From positions 1-64,000 of the forward strand of contig NZ_MKGQ01000012.1 in NCBI RefSeq assembly GCF_001908105.1: 64,000 bases of DNA, read 5' to 3'. This DNA comes from Xenorhabdus eapokensis. GTDB taxonomy: Bacteria > Pseudomonadota > Gammaproteobacteria > Enterobacterales > Enterobacteriaceae. The position numbers were made by a program, and so were the translations under genes. The notes under the pieces are model-generated. The model did not search any database and was not told the DNA's origin. It saw only the letters and a list, made by a program, of their open reading frames with translations. Each line of letters starts with the position of its first letter. Position 1 is the first letter of the stretch. This document shows, one piece after another, positions 28,523-38,409 of this stretch.

Positions 28523-29104
28523 ATGTATCAAGAACTGATCCGCAGTGAATTATCCGAAGCCGCAGATACGCTGGCTAACTTCCTCAATGATGATGCAAAT
28601 ATCGATGCCATCCAAAAAGCGGCGGTTTTGTTGGCTGATTCATTTAAGGCAGGAGGAAAAGTCCTTTCCTGTGGTAATGGTGGCTCGCATTGTGATGCCA
28701 TGCATTTTGCGGAAGAATTGACAGGTCGTTACCGTGAAAATCGTCCGGGATATCCGGCCATTGCGATTTCTGACCCTAGCCATTTATCTTGTGTGAGTAA
28801 TGACTTTGGTTATGATTATGTATTTTCCCGCTATGTTGAAGCCGTCGGTCAGAAAGGTGATGTATTGTTGGGCATTTCAACGTCAGGAAACTCTGGCAAC
28901 ATCATCAAAGCGGTTGAAGCAGCTCGTGCCAAAGGGATGAAAGTCATTACACTGACAGGCAAGGATGGCGGAAAAATGGCAGGGACGGCAGATGTTGAAA
29001 TTCGAGTCCCCCATTTTGGTTATGCAGATCGTATTCAGGAAATTCACATCAAAGTCATCCATATCTTGATTCAATTGATTGAAAAAGAGATGGTAACAGC
29101 CTGA
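28523..29104 (+). CDS. gmhA: Sedoheptulose-7-phosphate isomerase
   Basis: First step of ADP-heptose synthesis for the LPS inner core. Starting at the ATG 28523, 10 bases after AGGAG, gives 193 residues (E. coli 192); the ATG at 28514 is too close to the ribosome site. SIS-domain motifs are present: [31 protein letters not shown] and the C-terminal [17 protein letters not shown] with metal/active-site residues. yafJ follows, as in E. coli. Confidence 0.97.
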   Translation: MYQELIRSELSEAADTLANFLNDDANIDAIQKAAVLLADSFKAGGKVLSCGNGGSHCDAMHFAEELTGRYRENRPGYPAIAISDPSHLSCVSNDFGYDYVFSRYVEAVGQKGDVLLGISTSGNSGNIIKAVEAARAKGMKVITLTGKDGGKMAGTADVEIRVPHFGYADRIQEIHIKVIHILIQLIEKEMVTA

Positions 29105-29153
29105 TTGCTGTGCGTTAGGAATCGGCGTTGGGGTTAGCTGTTAGGGGTAGGCA

Positions 29154-29921
29154 ATGTGTGAATTACTTGGCATGAGTGCTAACGTGCCAACAGATATCGT
29201 TTTCAGTTTGAGTGGACTCATTCAGCGTGGCGGACACACTGGTCCGCATAAAGACGGTTGGGGAGTTACCTTCTATGAGGGATTGGGATACCGGACATTT
29301 AAAGATCACCAATCCAGTTGCCATTCACCTGTCGCTCGATTTGTACAAGGCTATCCAATCAAATCAGAAGTGATTGTTGCCCATATTCGTCAGGCAAACA
29401 GTGGTCACGTTTCCCTGGCGAATACTCATCCCTTTACCCGTGAACTGTGGGGCAGATATTGGACTTATGCCCACAATGGTCAGCTTAAGGGATACAGTAA
29501 GCTGAAAACGGGTAATTACCGGCCGGTTGGTGAGACAGACAGTGAATGGGCATTTTGCTGGATATTGCATCAATTATCGCTGAAATATCCCAAGCGACCT
29601 TCCAATTGGCCTGCGGTATTTAAATTTATTGCTTCTCTGGCGGATCAACTGAGAAAGAAAGGTGTTTTCAATATGCTGTTGTCAGACGGGCAGTTTGTCA
29701 TGGCTTATTGTTCGACTCAATTGCATTGGATTACTCGTCGTGCTCCTTTCGGCAGGGCTAAATTACTTGATCAGGATGTTGAAATTGATTTCCAGCAGCA
29801 CACTCAGCCAGGGGATGTCGTATCCGTCATTGCCACCCAACCTTTAACCGGCAATGAAGTTTGGCATCGTATTGAATCAGGTAACTATGTGCTATTTCAT
29901 CTTGGAGAGAGAATAATTTGA
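29154..29921 (+). CDS. yafJ: Class II glutamine amidotransferase-like protein YafJ
   Basis: A 255-residue Ntn-type glutamine amidotransferase domain protein. The nucleophile Cys2 follows the initiator Met (MCELLGM). HTGPHKDGWGVTFYEG and NTHPFTRELWGRYWTYAHNG are conserved glutaminase-site blocks. Its acceptor reaction is unknown. The gene order fadE, gmhA, yafJ equals E. coli. Confidence 0.93.
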   Translation: MCELLGMSANVPTDIVFSLSGLIQRGGHTGPHKDGWGVTFYEGLGYRTFKDHQSSCHSPVARFVQGYPIKSEVIVAHIRQANSGHVSLANTHPFTRELWGRYWTYAHNGQLKGYSKLKTGNYRPVGETDSEWAFCWILHQLSLKYPKRPSNWPAVFKFIASLADQLRKKGVFNMLLSDGQFVMAYCSTQLHWITRRAPFGRAKLLDQDVEIDFQQHTQPGDVVSVIATQPLTGNEVWHRIESGNYVLFHLGERII

Positions 29922-30442
29922 TTCTTTGTGCCAAAAAGGTGATGAATTTCCTCGCGTTACATTAACAACATATTGCCCGCCTATTACGCTTCCTGTGCAG
30001 GAATGCGAGTTTCGCAAAATACTCATAGGCGGGCTGTCATTGTTTACAAAACAAGTTCATTAGGAAAAACCAGATTACCAGATTAATAGCGCGATATTTG
30101 AATGAAGATCTTAGTTGCTTTCTGATTGAAAATTGCCATGACATAGGGAAAAGTGATAGAAACATTCGTCTTTATCGAGTAGTTGACGGTTTAGCAAAGA
30201 AATTATTCTTATTTGCTTGAACTAAGTCACTTGATTAGTCAGACAGTCAGTGGGGGAGATGTTAGAATTACTCCGGCCAAAATTAAGAGAAACTTTGTAA
30301 CGATTATCGGAGTGAATAACTTGAGACATATAACCTATATTGCTCAAGGTTGTTGTATTACTAGAGTCGCTGCATTACTTCACGGGAATACCGCAAGGTA
30401 ATCTGTAGTATATGATTTAACTGATAAACTTGTGCAAATCTT
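29922..30442. other. 520-base intergenic region between yafJ and nqrA
   Basis: No convincing gene. It contains a structured hairpin element at 29975-30034 and presumably the nqr promoter. TTGACG at about 30193 has only poor -10 candidates downstream. A short open frame at 30213-30401 has no ribosome site or recognisable product. nqrA itself has a weak Shine-Dalgarno. Confidence 0.6.
29975..30034. ncRNA. Three-stem structured element of unknown function (DNA repeat or RNA)
   Basis: A perfect 10-bp outer stem, GCCCGCCTAT (29975-29984) with ATAGGCGGGC (30025-30034), encloses two perfect adjacent hairpins: TTCCTG-TG-CAGGAA (29990-30003) and TGCGA-GTT-TCGCA (30004-30016). The result is a compact three-way junction. 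It is more elaborate than a normal terminator and has no T tract. It could be a structured 3' end of the yafJ mRNA, a small RNA, or a mobile palindromic repeat. No second copy is visible in this window. Confidence 0.4.
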
Positions 30443-31786
30443 ATGATTAAAATTAAAAAAGGACTCGACCTCCCGATAGCAGGAGCGCCTGCCCAAGTTA
30501 TAGAAGATGGTCCAGCTATTCGCCATGTTGCTTTACTGGGTGAAGAATATGTTGGAATGCGTCCTTCTATGCTGGTTAAGGAAGGTGAGCATGTCAAAAA
30601 AGGGCAAATTCTTTTTGAAGATAAGAAGAATCCAGGCGTTGTTTTCACTAGTCCCGTAAGCGGGAAAGTGGTTACCATTGGACGTGGTGAACGTCGTGTT
30701 TTGCAATCCGTTGTTATTGAAGTGAGTGGCGATGAGAAAGTCACATTTGATCGCTACGAGCGTGCTGAACTGGCTGGCCTGAGTCGTGAACAAGTAGAGA
30801 AAAATCTGCTTGCGTCAGGATTGTGGACAGCATTGCGTACACGCCCTTTCAGCCGTATCCCTGTCTCCGGTTCCACACCAAAGGCAATCTTTGTCACGGC
30901 AATGGACACTCAGCCACTGGCTGCTGATCCACTCGTCGTTATTGCAACTCAGGCAGAGGCTTTTGTTGATGGCCTGAATGTTCTGTCAGCATTGACAGAG
31001 GGAAAAGTCCACGTTTGCCACAGCGCTGGAACTATTCCAATCGTGGGAAATAACGCTCAAATCACCTATAACCAATTTGCAGGCCCACATCCAGCCGGTC
31101 TGGTGGGTACGCATATTCATTTCATTGAACCTGTTAGCGCCAAAAAAACGGTTTGGCATCTGGGTTATCAGGATGTTATTGCTATCGGTAAGTTGTTTAC
31201 TACCGGTGAGCTTTATACTGATCGTGTGGTATCTCTGGCAGGACCACAGGTTAAATCGCCACGCTTGGTACGCACCCTGTTGGGCGCTGATTTGCAGGAA
31301 TTGACGCAAGATCAGTTGAAAGAGGGTGAAAACCGTATTATTTCTGGTTCCGTATTGTGCGGTACACAATCAGATGATGTTCGCCATTATCTCGGTCGCT
31401 TCCATACCTTAGTTTCTGTACTTGCTGAAGGTCGGGAAAAAGAGCTGTTCGGCTGGATCGCGCCAGGCATTAATAAATTCTCCATCACCCGCACCACAAT
31501 CGGTCACTTCCTGAAAAAGAAACGTTTTGCCTTCTCAACCACGACAAACGGCGGGGAACGTTCCATGGTGCCCATTGGCAACTATGAGCGTGTCATGCCA
31601 CTGGATATCATGGCTACTCACCTACTGCGTGACTTGCTTGCTGGTGATTCTGATAGCGCTCAGATGCTGGGTTGTCTGGAGCTGGATGAAGAAGATTTGG
31701 CATTGTGTACCTATGTTTGCCCTGGCAAATATGAGTACGGTCCAGTACTGCGTGAAGTGCTGACTAAGATTGAGCAGGAAGGGTAA
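30443..31786 (+). CDS. nqrA: Na+-translocating NADH:quinone reductase subunit A
   Basis: A 447-residue cytosolic/peripheral subunit of the respiratory Na+ pump, implicated in quinone binding. [16 protein letters not shown] at the N-terminus, [24 protein letters not shown] and the C-terminal [22 protein letters not shown] are family blocks. First of the contiguous nqrABCDEF operon; nqrB follows after 3 bases. Confidence 0.97.
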   Translation: MIKIKKGLDLPIAGAPAQVIEDGPAIRHVALLGEEYVGMRPSMLVKEGEHVKKGQILFEDKKNPGVVFTSPVSGKVVTIGRGERRVLQSVVIEVSGDEKVTFDRYERAELAGLSREQVEKNLLASGLWTALRTRPFSRIPVSGSTPKAIFVTAMDTQPLAADPLVVIATQAEAFVDGLNVLSALTEGKVHVCHSAGTIPIVGNNAQITYNQFAGPHPAGLVGTHIHFIEPVSAKKTVWHLGYQDVIAIGKLFTTGELYTDRVVSLAGPQVKSPRLVRTLLGADLQELTQDQLKEGENRIISGSVLCGTQSDDVRHYLGRFHTLVSVLAEGREKELFGWIAPGINKFSITRTTIGHFLKKKRFAFSTTTNGGERSMVPIGNYERVMPLDIMATHLLRDLLAGDSDSAQMLGCLELDEEDLALCTYVCPGKYEYGPVLREVLTKIEQEG

Positions 31787-31789
31787 TTC

Positions 31790-33028
31790 ATGGGCCTGAA
31801 AAATTTATTTGAAAAAGTAGAACACCACTTTGAGGCCGGTGGCAAACTGGAAAAGTATTATCCTCTCTATGAGGCAGTGAGCACCGTTTTCTATACGCCG
31901 GGTACAGTGACAAAAGGCCGTGCCCATGTCCGTGATGCCATCGATCTCAAACGTATGATGATCCTGGTGTGGCTGTCTGTTTTTCCCGCCATGTTTTGGG
32001 GCATGTATAACGTCGGGAATCAGGCGATACCTGCTCTGACCCATTTATACAGTGGCGATGCCTTACAGCAGGTTCTGGCTTCTGACTGGCATTATGTACT
32101 GGCTCAGTATCTTGGTGCGTCATTAACACCGGATGCGGGGTGGGGCAGTAAAATGCTGTTGGGAGCGGCCTATTTCCTGCCAGTTTATATGGTTGTGTTT
32201 GTCGTGGGTGGCTTCTGGGAAGTTTTGTTTGCCATTATCCGCAAACATGAAATCAACGAAGGTTTCTTTGTTAGCTCCATTCTGTTCGCATTGATTGTTC
32301 CACCAACACTGCCATTGTGGCAGGCGGCTTTGGGGATTTCTTTCGGCGTAGTCATTGCGAAAGAGATCTTTGGTGGTACGGGGCGTAACTTCCTCAACCC
32401 CGCCTTGGCAGGGCGTGCTTTCCTGTTCTTTGCTTATCCGGCTCAGATTTCAGGTGATTTGGTTTGGACTGCGGCTGATGGTTTCTCTGGTGCAACACCT
32501 TTATCCCAATGGGCAACGGCAGGTAGCCACGGCCTGATAAATGCTATTACCGGTCAGCCAATCACTTGGATGGACGCTTTTATTGGTAATATTCCCGGCT
32601 CAATTGGTGAAGTCTCTACGCTAATGATTTTCATTGGTGGAGCCATCATCCTGTTTGCGCGTATCGCTTCATGGCGCATCGTTGCTGGTGTGATGATCGG
32701 TATGATTGCAACGTCTTACCTGTTTAATGCGATTGGTTCTGGCACTAACCCAATGTTCGCGATGCCGTGGTACTGGCATATGGTGCTGGGAGGCTTTGCT
32801 TTCGGGATGATCTTTATGGCAACGGATCCTGTATCCGCAGCGTTTACGGATAAGGGAAAATGGGCATACGGTATTCTGATCGGTGCTATGTGTATTTTGA
32901 TCCGAGTCGTAAACCCTGCCTATCCGGAAGGAATGATGTTGGCGATTTTGTTCGCTAATCTGTTCGCGCCACTGTTCGATTATCTGGTCGTACAGGCCAA
33001 TATTAAGCGGAGAAAAGCCCGTGGCTAA
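31790..33028 (+). CDS. nqrB: Na+-translocating NADH:quinone reductase subunit B
   Basis: A 412-residue inner-membrane subunit with about ten transmembrane helices, carrying covalently bound FMN and riboflavin. The FMN-attachment motif SGAT lies in [15 protein letters not shown] is linked to the Thr by ApbE, encoded downstream. [20 protein letters not shown] is conserved. It overlaps nqrC by 8 bases. Confidence 0.97.
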   Translation: MGLKNLFEKVEHHFEAGGKLEKYYPLYEAVSTVFYTPGTVTKGRAHVRDAIDLKRMMILVWLSVFPAMFWGMYNVGNQAIPALTHLYSGDALQQVLASDWHYVLAQYLGASLTPDAGWGSKMLLGAAYFLPVYMVVFVVGGFWEVLFAIIRKHEINEGFFVSSILFALIVPPTLPLWQAALGISFGVVIAKEIFGGTGRNFLNPALAGRAFLFFAYPAQISGDLVWTAADGFSGATPLSQWATAGSHGLINAITGQPITWMDAFIGNIPGSIGEVSTLMIFIGGAIILFARIASWRIVAGVMIGMIATSYLFNAIGSGTNPMFAMPWYWHMVLGGFAFGMIFMATDPVSAAFTDKGKWAYGILIGAMCILIRVVNPAYPEGMMLAILFANLFAPLFDYLVVQANIKRRKARG

Positions 33029-33815
33029 TGATAAACCAAGAAGTAATGACAGCATCGGCAGAACCTTCCTCGTTGTTTTTGTGTTGTGCCTTGTATGTTC
33101 GATTGTAGTTGCTGGTTCAGCCGTAGGTTTGAAAGCGCAGCAGCAGGAACAGAAGCTGCTGGATAAGCAGCGTAATATTCTGGATGTGTCTGGTTTGCTA
33201 AAACCTGGCATGACAACTGCGGAAATCAAAGAAGTCTATAACCGCCGTATTCAGCCTGAATTGCTTGACTTGAAAACCGCAACGTTGGCAAAAAGCAATG
33301 GCAATTTTGACCTGAATAATGCCTTGCGCAGTGACGAAACCAGTATTGCTTTGTTACCTGAACTTGATCTGGCGAAGATCCGCCGTCGTGCCAATATGGC
33401 TGAAATCTACCTGGTCAAAGATGAAAGCGGCAAAACGACGCAACTGGTTCTGCCAATATATGGATCTGGCCTGTGGTCAATGATGTATGCCTTTATTTCT
33501 ATTGATATAGACGGTGTCACCTCTCACGGCATTACTTACTACTCGCATGGTGAAACCCCAGGTTTGGGAGGTGAGGTTGATAACCCACAATGGCGCAAGC
33601 AGTGGGTAGGTAAAAAACTTTATAACCCGCAAGGTGTTCCGGCACTCAAAATCGTCCGTGGTGGTGCAGGTGATAACCCTTACGGTGTAGATGGGTTGTC
33701 TGGAGCCACCCTGACGTCTAACGGTGTTCAACATATGTTTGATTTCTGGCTGGGTGATAACGGTTTTGGCCCGTTCCTGAAAAAAGTACGTGAGGGAGCC
33801 TTGAAAGATGGCTGA
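33021..33815 (+). CDS. nqrC: Na+-translocating NADH:quinone reductase subunit C
   Basis: A 264-residue subunit with one N-terminal membrane helix ([22 protein letters not shown]) and a periplasmic domain bearing covalent FMN. The attachment Thr is in [31 protein letters not shown] is a conserved flavin-domain block. Overlaps nqrB and nqrD by 8 bases each. Confidence 0.97.
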   Translation: MANDKPRSNDSIGRTFLVVFVLCLVCSIVVAGSAVGLKAQQQEQKLLDKQRNILDVSGLLKPGMTTAEIKEVYNRRIQPELLDLKTATLAKSNGNFDLNNALRSDETSIALLPELDLAKIRRRANMAEIYLVKDESGKTTQLVLPIYGSGLWSMMYAFISIDIDGVTSHGITYYSHGETPGLGGEVDNPQWRKQWVGKKLYNPQGVPALKIVRGGAGDNPYGVDGLSGATLTSNGVQHMFDFWLGDNGFGPFLKKVREGALKDG

Positions 33816-34437
33816 TAGTAAAGAGATAAAACGCGTCCTGCTTGGGCCGCTGTTTGATAATAACCCAATTGCATTGCAGGTTTTGGGGGTGTGTTCAGCG
33901 CTGGCGGTTACCACCAAATTGGAAACTGCGCTAGTCATGACCCTTGCAGTTACGCTGGTGACAGCGTTTTCTAGCTTTTTCATTTCATTAATTCGTAACT
34001 ACATCCCTGGTAGTGTGCGGATCATCGTACAGATGGCGATTATTGCATCTCTGGTTATCGTCGTAGACCAGATCTTGCGGGCTTATGCCTACGAAATTTC
34101 CAAACAGTTATCGGTGTTTGTTGGTCTTATCATCACGAACTGTATTGTTATGGGACGTGCTGAAGCCTATGCCATGAAAGCGCCACCCGTTGAAAGTTTT
34201 ATGGATGGTATCGGTAATGGTTTGGGCTATGGCGTCATCCTGTTGCTGGTTGGTTTCTTGCGTGAACTGTTTGGTTCAGGAAAATTGTTCGGTGTTACGG
34301 TGCTGGAATCTGTCAAGAATGGCGGTTGGTATCAACCCAACGGTTTATTCCTGCTGGCACCGAGTGCATTCTTCATTATTGGTATGCTGATTTGGGGTTT
34401 ACGGACCCTGAAACCTGCTCAGGTTGAGAAGGAGTAA
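33808..34437 (+). CDS. nqrD: Na+-translocating NADH:quinone reductase subunit D
   Basis: A 209-residue six-helix membrane subunit, paralogous to Nqr[16 protein letters not shown] is the conserved half-membrane motif whose Cys contributes to the intramembrane Fe-S centre with NqrE. The partner motif in NqrE is VNCAIFGG. Confidence 0.97.
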   Translation: MADSKEIKRVLLGPLFDNNPIALQVLGVCSALAVTTKLETALVMTLAVTLVTAFSSFFISLIRNYIPGSVRIIVQMAIIASLVIVVDQILRAYAYEISKQLSVFVGLIITNCIVMGRAEAYAMKAPPVESFMDGIGNGLGYGVILLLVGFLRELFGSGKLFGVTVLESVKNGGWYQPNGLFLLAPSAFFIIGMLIWGLRTLKPAQVEKE

Positions 34438-34444
34438 CAAACAA

Positions 34445-35041
34445 ATGGAGCATTATATTAGTTTGTTTGTCCGCGCAGTCTTTATTGAGAATATGGCGTT
34501 ATCTTTCTTTCTCGGTATGTGTACGTTTTTGGCGGTATCGAAGAATGTTAAGACGGCCTTTGGCCTTGGTGTGGCTGTAACAGTCGTATTGGGAATTTCC
34601 GTGCCTGCTAATAACCTCGTCTACAATCTAGTTCTCCGTGATGGAGCGCTGATGGATGGGGTGGATTTGAGCTTCCTGAACTTCATTACCTTTATCGGGG
34701 TAATTGCAGCGCTGGTACAAATTCTGGAAATGATCTTAGACCGTTATGTTCCGGCACTTTACAACGCGTTGGGCATTTTCCTGCCGTTGATTACAGTGAA
34801 CTGTGCAATTTTCGGTGGTGTTTCATTTATGGCTCAGCGTGACTATAACTTCAGTGAGTCCATCGTATACGGTTTCGGTTCAGGTATGGGCTGGATGCTG
34901 GCAATTGTTCTGATGGCTGCTATCCGTGAAAAAATGAAATATGCGGATGTTCCGGCAGGTCTGAAAGGATTGGGGATCACCTTTGTCACCACTGGTTTGA
35001 TGGCATTGGGCTTTATGTCCTTCTCCGGTGTGCAGCTATAA
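34445..35041 (+). CDS. nqrE: Na+-translocating NADH:quinone reductase subunit E
   Basis: A 198-residue membrane subunit starting [19 protein letters not shown] at 34445; seven upstream codons in frame are not family-like. [20 protein letters not shown] holds the conserved Cys that pairs with that of NqrD. It lies 7 bases after nqrD and 15 before nqrF. Confidence 0.97.
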   Translation: MEHYISLFVRAVFIENMALSFFLGMCTFLAVSKNVKTAFGLGVAVTVVLGISVPANNLVYNLVLRDGALMDGVDLSFLNFITFIGVIAALVQILEMILDRYVPALYNALGIFLPLITVNCAIFGGVSFMAQRDYNFSESIVYGFGSGMGWMLAIVLMAAIREKMKYADVPAGLKGLGITFVTTGLMALGFMSFSGVQL

Positions 35042-35056
35042 AGGCGAGAAGAATTC

Positions 35057-36283
35057 ATGGATATAATTATTCTAGGTGTAGTCATGTTTACCCTGATTGT
35101 GTTGGCACTAACCGCAATGATTTTGTTCGCAAAATCTAAGTTAGTGAACACCGGGGATATCAAAGTTGAAATCAATGGCGATGAGGATAAAAGTTTCTCT
35201 GCTCCCGCTGGTGACAAGTTGTTGAGTATGCTATCCAACCAGGGGATTTTCGTTTCCTCTGCGTGTGGTGGTGGTGGCTCTTGTGGTCAGTGCCGGGTGA
35301 AAATTAAGGAAGGTGGTGGTGATATCCTGCCAACGGAACTTTCCCACATCAACAAACGTGAAGCCAGAGAGGGCTGCCGATTGGCATGTCAGGTCAATGT
35401 TAAACAAGACCTGAAAATCGAACTGCCAGAGGAAATTTTTGGTGTCAAAAAGTGGGAATGTGAAGTTATCTCTAACGATAACAAAGCCACTTTCATTAAA
35501 GAATTGAAGCTGAAAATTCCCGATGGGGAAGTGGTGCCATTCCGTGCTGGTGGTTACATTCAGATTGAATGCCCTCCCCATGTTGCCCGTTATGCTGATT
35601 ATGATGTTCCACAAGAATATCGCGAAGATTGGGATAAATTTAATCTGTTCCGTTATGTCTCTGAAGTCAAAGAGCCGACGGTTCGTGCGTATTCAATGGC
35701 GAACTACCCAGAAGAGCATGGCATTATCATGCTGAATGTGCGTATTGCAACGCCCCCACCAAGAAATCCAGATGTTGCTCCGGGTATCATGTCTTCTTAT
35801 ATTTGGTCGCTGAAATCAGGTGATAAGGTAACGATTTCTGGTCCGTTTGGGGAATTCTTCGCGAAAGACACTGATGCAGAAATGATCTTCATTGGTGGTG
35901 GTGCTGGTATGGCGCCAATGCGTTCTCATATCTTCGACCAGCTTAAGCGATTAAGCTCTAAACGTAAGATCTCTTTCTGGTATGGTGCGCGCTCTAAGCG
36001 TGAAATGTTCTATACCGAAGATTTTGACCAACTGGCCGCAGAAAATGAGAATTTCACATGGCATGTGGCACTGTCAGATGCTCTGCCGGAAGATAATTGG
36101 GATGGCTATACAGGCTTTATCCACAATGTTTTGTATGAAAATTATCTGAAAGATCATCCGGCCCCCGAAGACTGTGAATTCTATATGTGTGGGCCTCCCG
36201 TCATGAACGCTGCGGTGATTAAGATGTTGAAAGACCTCGGCGTAGAAGATGAAAACATCATGTTGGATGATTTCGGTGGCTGA
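35057..36283 (+). CDS. nqrF: Na+-translocating NADH:quinone reductase subunit F
   Basis: The 408-residue NADH dehydrogenase subunit. It has one N-terminal helix ([20 protein letters not shown]) and a 2Fe-2S domain with the Cys pattern [13 protein letters not shown] and a fourth Cys in GCRLACQ. The FAD-binding RAYSMANYP comes next, then the NADH-binding [12 protein letters not shown] and the C-terminal [12 protein letters not shown]. Electron entry point of the complex. Confidence 0.97.
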   Translation: MDIIILGVVMFTLIVLALTAMILFAKSKLVNTGDIKVEINGDEDKSFSAPAGDKLLSMLSNQGIFVSSACGGGGSCGQCRVKIKEGGGDILPTELSHINKREAREGCRLACQVNVKQDLKIELPEEIFGVKKWECEVISNDNKATFIKELKLKIPDGEVVPFRAGGYIQIECPPHVARYADYDVPQEYREDWDKFNLFRYVSEVKEPTVRAYSMANYPEEHGIIMLNVRIATPPPRNPDVAPGIMSSYIWSLKSGDKVTISGPFGEFFAKDTDAEMIFIGGGAGMAPMRSHIFDQLKRLSSKRKISFWYGARSKREMFYTEDFDQLAAENENFTWHVALSDALPEDNWDGYTGFIHNVLYENYLKDHPAPEDCEFYMCGPPVMNAAVIKMLKDLGVEDENIMLDDFGG

Positions 36284-36331
36284 TGGTATACCCAATAAAT
36301 TTCGGGTTGCCGCTAACATGATGTAACGACA

Positions 36332-36354
36332 AGCGCCCACATTTTGTGGGCGCT
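36332..36354 (+). terminator. GC-rich hairpin between nqrF and apbE
   Basis: A 9-bp perfect stem AGCGCCCAC/GTGGGCGCT with a 5-nt loop, 49 bases after nqrF. No T tract follows, so it may attenuate rather than end transcription, or stabilise the nqr mRNA 3' end while letting some transcripts continue into apbE-nqrM. Confidence 0.5.
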
Positions 36355-36396
36355 GACGATTCAGAAAAAGCCAAAATAAGTCAGAAAGAGTAAGTT

Positions 36397-37425
36397 ATGC
36401 TGAATAAAAAAATGATCAACTGGGGAGCATTGTTGTTTGCGACCATAATGCTGGTGGCATGTGGTGGCTCTGAACAGCAAAACCTGAATGGGCAGACGAT
36501 GGGGACTTATTACTCCGTTAAATATGTTGCTGGCTCATCTGCCCCTACCCCAGAAAACTTGCAAAAAGAGATTGATCGTCTGCTGGAAGAAGTCAACGAT
36601 CAGATGTCCACTTATCGGCCAAATTCTGAATTGAGTCGTTTTAATCAAAGCCGTGAAGTGAACAAGCCTTTTCCTGTCTCTGCCGCGACGGCGAAAGTGG
36701 TCAAAGAATCTATTCGGATCAATAAGCTGACAGAAGGCGCACTGGATGTTACGGTTGGCCCACTGGTAAATCTGTGGGGATTTGGGCCAGAAGGGCGCAT
36801 TACCAAAGCGCCGACGGATGAAGAATTAAAAATTCGCCGTGCCTGGACGGGAATCGATAACTTATCTGTCGAAGGCAATAATCTGATTAAATCCATCCCC
36901 GAATTGTATGTTGACCTCTCTTCCATCGCCAAAGGTTATGGTGTGGATGTTGTTGCTGAGTATCTGGAATCTCAGCACATTAAAAATTACATGGTTGATA
37001 TTGGAGGGGAAGTTCGCACATCGGGCAACAATGGTAAAGGAAACCCGTGGCGGATAGCGATTGAAAAACCATCGGACAGTGGCATGGCACAAAATGCTCA
37101 GGAGATCATTGAACCGGGTAATATGTCTGTGGCAACTTCAGGTGATTATCGCAACTATTTTGAACAGAATGGCGTGCGCTATTCTCACACCATTAATCCG
37201 CAAACCGGCAGGCCGATAACGCACCATTTGGTTTCAATTACCGTGATAGCACCGACGTGTATGAGTGCCGATGGCTTTTCTACAGGGTTAGATGTATTGG
37301 GGCCAGAGAAAGGTATGGAAGTAGCTGAGAAGCTGAATATTCCAGTCTTTATGATTGTTAAAACCAAAGACGGTTTTGAAGAGCGCTACAATACTGCCTT
37401 TAAGGCTTATTTACAGAAAAAATAA
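36397..37425 (+). CDS. apbE: FAD:protein FMN transferase
   Basis: A 342-residue lipoprotein that attaches FMN to Thr of NqrB and NqrC. The N-terminal lipoprotein signal ends in LVACGG (Cys22). NGQTMGTYYSVKY, STYRPNSELSRFN, SSIAKGYGVD and GGEVRTSG are ApbE blocks, and HTINPQTGRPI is the metal/FAD region. It follows the nqr operon, as in Yersinia and Vibrio. Confidence 0.96.
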   Translation: MLNKKMINWGALLFATIMLVACGGSEQQNLNGQTMGTYYSVKYVAGSSAPTPENLQKEIDRLLEEVNDQMSTYRPNSELSRFNQSREVNKPFPVSAATAKVVKESIRINKLTEGALDVTVGPLVNLWGFGPEGRITKAPTDEELKIRRAWTGIDNLSVEGNNLIKSIPELYVDLSSIAKGYGVDVVAEYLESQHIKNYMVDIGGEVRTSGNNGKGNPWRIAIEKPSDSGMAQNAQEIIEPGNMSVATSGDYRNYFEQNGVRYSHTINPQTGRPITHHLVSITVIAPTCMSADGFSTGLDVLGPEKGMEVAEKLNIPVFMIVKTKDGFEERYNTAFKAYLQKK

Positions 37426-37442
37426 GAAAGGGGAGGAAGGTG

Positions 37443-37667
37443 ATGGAAGTCTTTATTGCTACTTTTATCTTTTTCTTGCTGGCTTTTGCAGGCATGGCGT
37501 TAGGCTATATTTTTAAGCGCAAGAGCATTCAAGGAAGCTGTGGTGGCTTGGGAAGCATCGGTGTGGAAAAAGTTTGCGATTGTCCTGAACCGTGTGATGC
37601 CCGTAAAAAACGCATGGCGAGGGAAACTGCCCGTCAAGCACAGTTAGAGAAGCATCGTATTCTTTGA
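37443..37667 (+). CDS. nqrM: NqrM, Na+-NQR maturation factor
   Basis: A 74-residue protein with one N-terminal transmembrane helix (FIATFIFFLLAFAGMALGYIF) followed by a cysteine-rich tail, CGGLGSIGVEKVCDCPEPC. NqrM is proposed to deliver iron for the NqrD/NqrE centre. The ATG at 37443 follows GGAGGAAGGTG; a GTG immediately before is in frame. It overlaps functionally with apbE as the last gene of the operon and is followed by a terminator. Confidence 0.95.
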   Translation: MEVFIATFIFFLLAFAGMALGYIFKRKSIQGSCGGLGSIGVEKVCDCPEPCDARKKRMARETARQAQLEKHRIL

Positions 37668-37706
37668 TATTTCTTACCGTCAGGCACATTTGCTGTTAGA
37701 ACAAAT

Positions 37707-37737
37707 ACCCTGCTGCCAGATAAACAGCGGGGTTTTT
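37707..37737 (+). terminator. Rho-independent terminator of the nqr-apbE-nqrM operon
   Basis: A 9-pair stem with one wobble (ACCCTGCTG 37707-37715, CAGCGGGGT 37725-37733) and a run of five T. Confidence 0.88.
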
Positions 37738-37762
37738 GTTGTTTGTTCAGGGATGTGGCTGT

Positions 37763-38278
37763 TCAATGCGCATTAAAAAGGTGACATTCCCTATGGGCTT
37801 GATGCAAATAATTTTTCACTGAGCTTATTGAGATACCCAAATTTTCCGCAACTTCTTTGTAACGCAAGCCCTGGAATTGAATGAGCAGAAATGTCTGCCG
37901 GACTTTTGCCGGAAGTTCATCCAGAGTTTCATCTATCTTTTCTAACTGTTCTAACAGCATTAGTTGATTTTCAGCAGAATTTGCTGAGATTTCAGACTGT
38001 TCACTGACATATTCCAGATAATGATCTTCCAGTTTTTTTCTGCGCCAGTAATTGGAGAGCGTTCTGCGCGTTATTGTCATTAAAAAAGCTCTTGGCTGGC
38101 GGATCTTTTCAAGATCCGAAGATTGCATCAGTTTGATGAAAACCTCATGAACGAGATCTTCAGCCTGATTGGGATAAGCACTGTTTTGTCTGATCCAGTT
38201 GCATAACCAGTGATGGTAATCGGCGTAGAGTTTCTGGGTAATTTGATTGTGTCCAAATGTGCTTTTTTGCACCGCCAT
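37763..38278 (-). CDS. FecI-like ECF sigma factor
   Basis: A 171-residue extracytoplasmic-function sigma factor starting MAVQKSTFGHNQITQ. The region 2 helix contains AEDLVHEVFIKLM and PRAFLMTITRRTLSNYWRR. Region 4 contains LPAKVRQTFLLIQFQGLRYKEVAENLGISISSVKNYLHQA with its helix-turn-helix. The subgroup is iron-starvation FecI/HasI type. It lies directly downstream of a TonB-dependent receptor on the same strand, separated by a terminator, but no FecR-like anti-sigma gene is next to it. A Fur-like site precedes it. Confidence 0.88.
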   Translation of the reverse strand: MAVQKSTFGHNQITQKLYADYHHWLCNWIRQNSAYPNQAEDLVHEVFIKLMQSSDLEKIRQPRAFLMTITRRTLSNYWRRKKLEDHYLEYVSEQSEISANSAENQLMLLEQLEKIDETLDELPAKVRQTFLLIQFQGLRYKEVAENLGISISSVKNYLHQAHRECHLFNAH

Positions 38279-38303
38279 AATGATATTGCCTGATAGTATA
38301 TAA

Positions 38304-38321
38304 CTGATAATAGTTATTATT
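38304..38321. promoter_or_regulatory. Fur-box candidate upstream of the ECF sigma gene
   Basis: CTGATAATAGTTATTATT contains the GATAAT-x-TTATTAT arrangement close to the Fur consensus GATAATGATAATCATTATC. It lies about 26 bases upstream of the sigma-factor start, where it would overlap the promoter. Confidence 0.5.
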
Positions 38322-38358
38322 TGTATTTGATAAGCGGAAGTCAATGCAGCGTTTGGAA

Positions 38359-38389
38359 ACCTAACCCTCTTAAGGTAAGAGGGTTAGGT
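38359..38389 (-). terminator. Terminator between the TonB receptor and the sigma gene
   Basis: A 14-bp perfect stem (38359-38372 with 38376-38389, core CCTAACCCTCTTA) around a 3-nt loop, 21 bases after the receptor stop. It makes the sigma gene dependent on its own promoter. Confidence 0.8.
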
Positions 38390-38409
38390 ATTGGAGGGTT
38401 AAGTGTCAG

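Noticed and set aside
30213..30401. Short open frame upstream of nqrA
   Set aside because: No ribosome site, no family features; most likely untranslated leader or promoter region.
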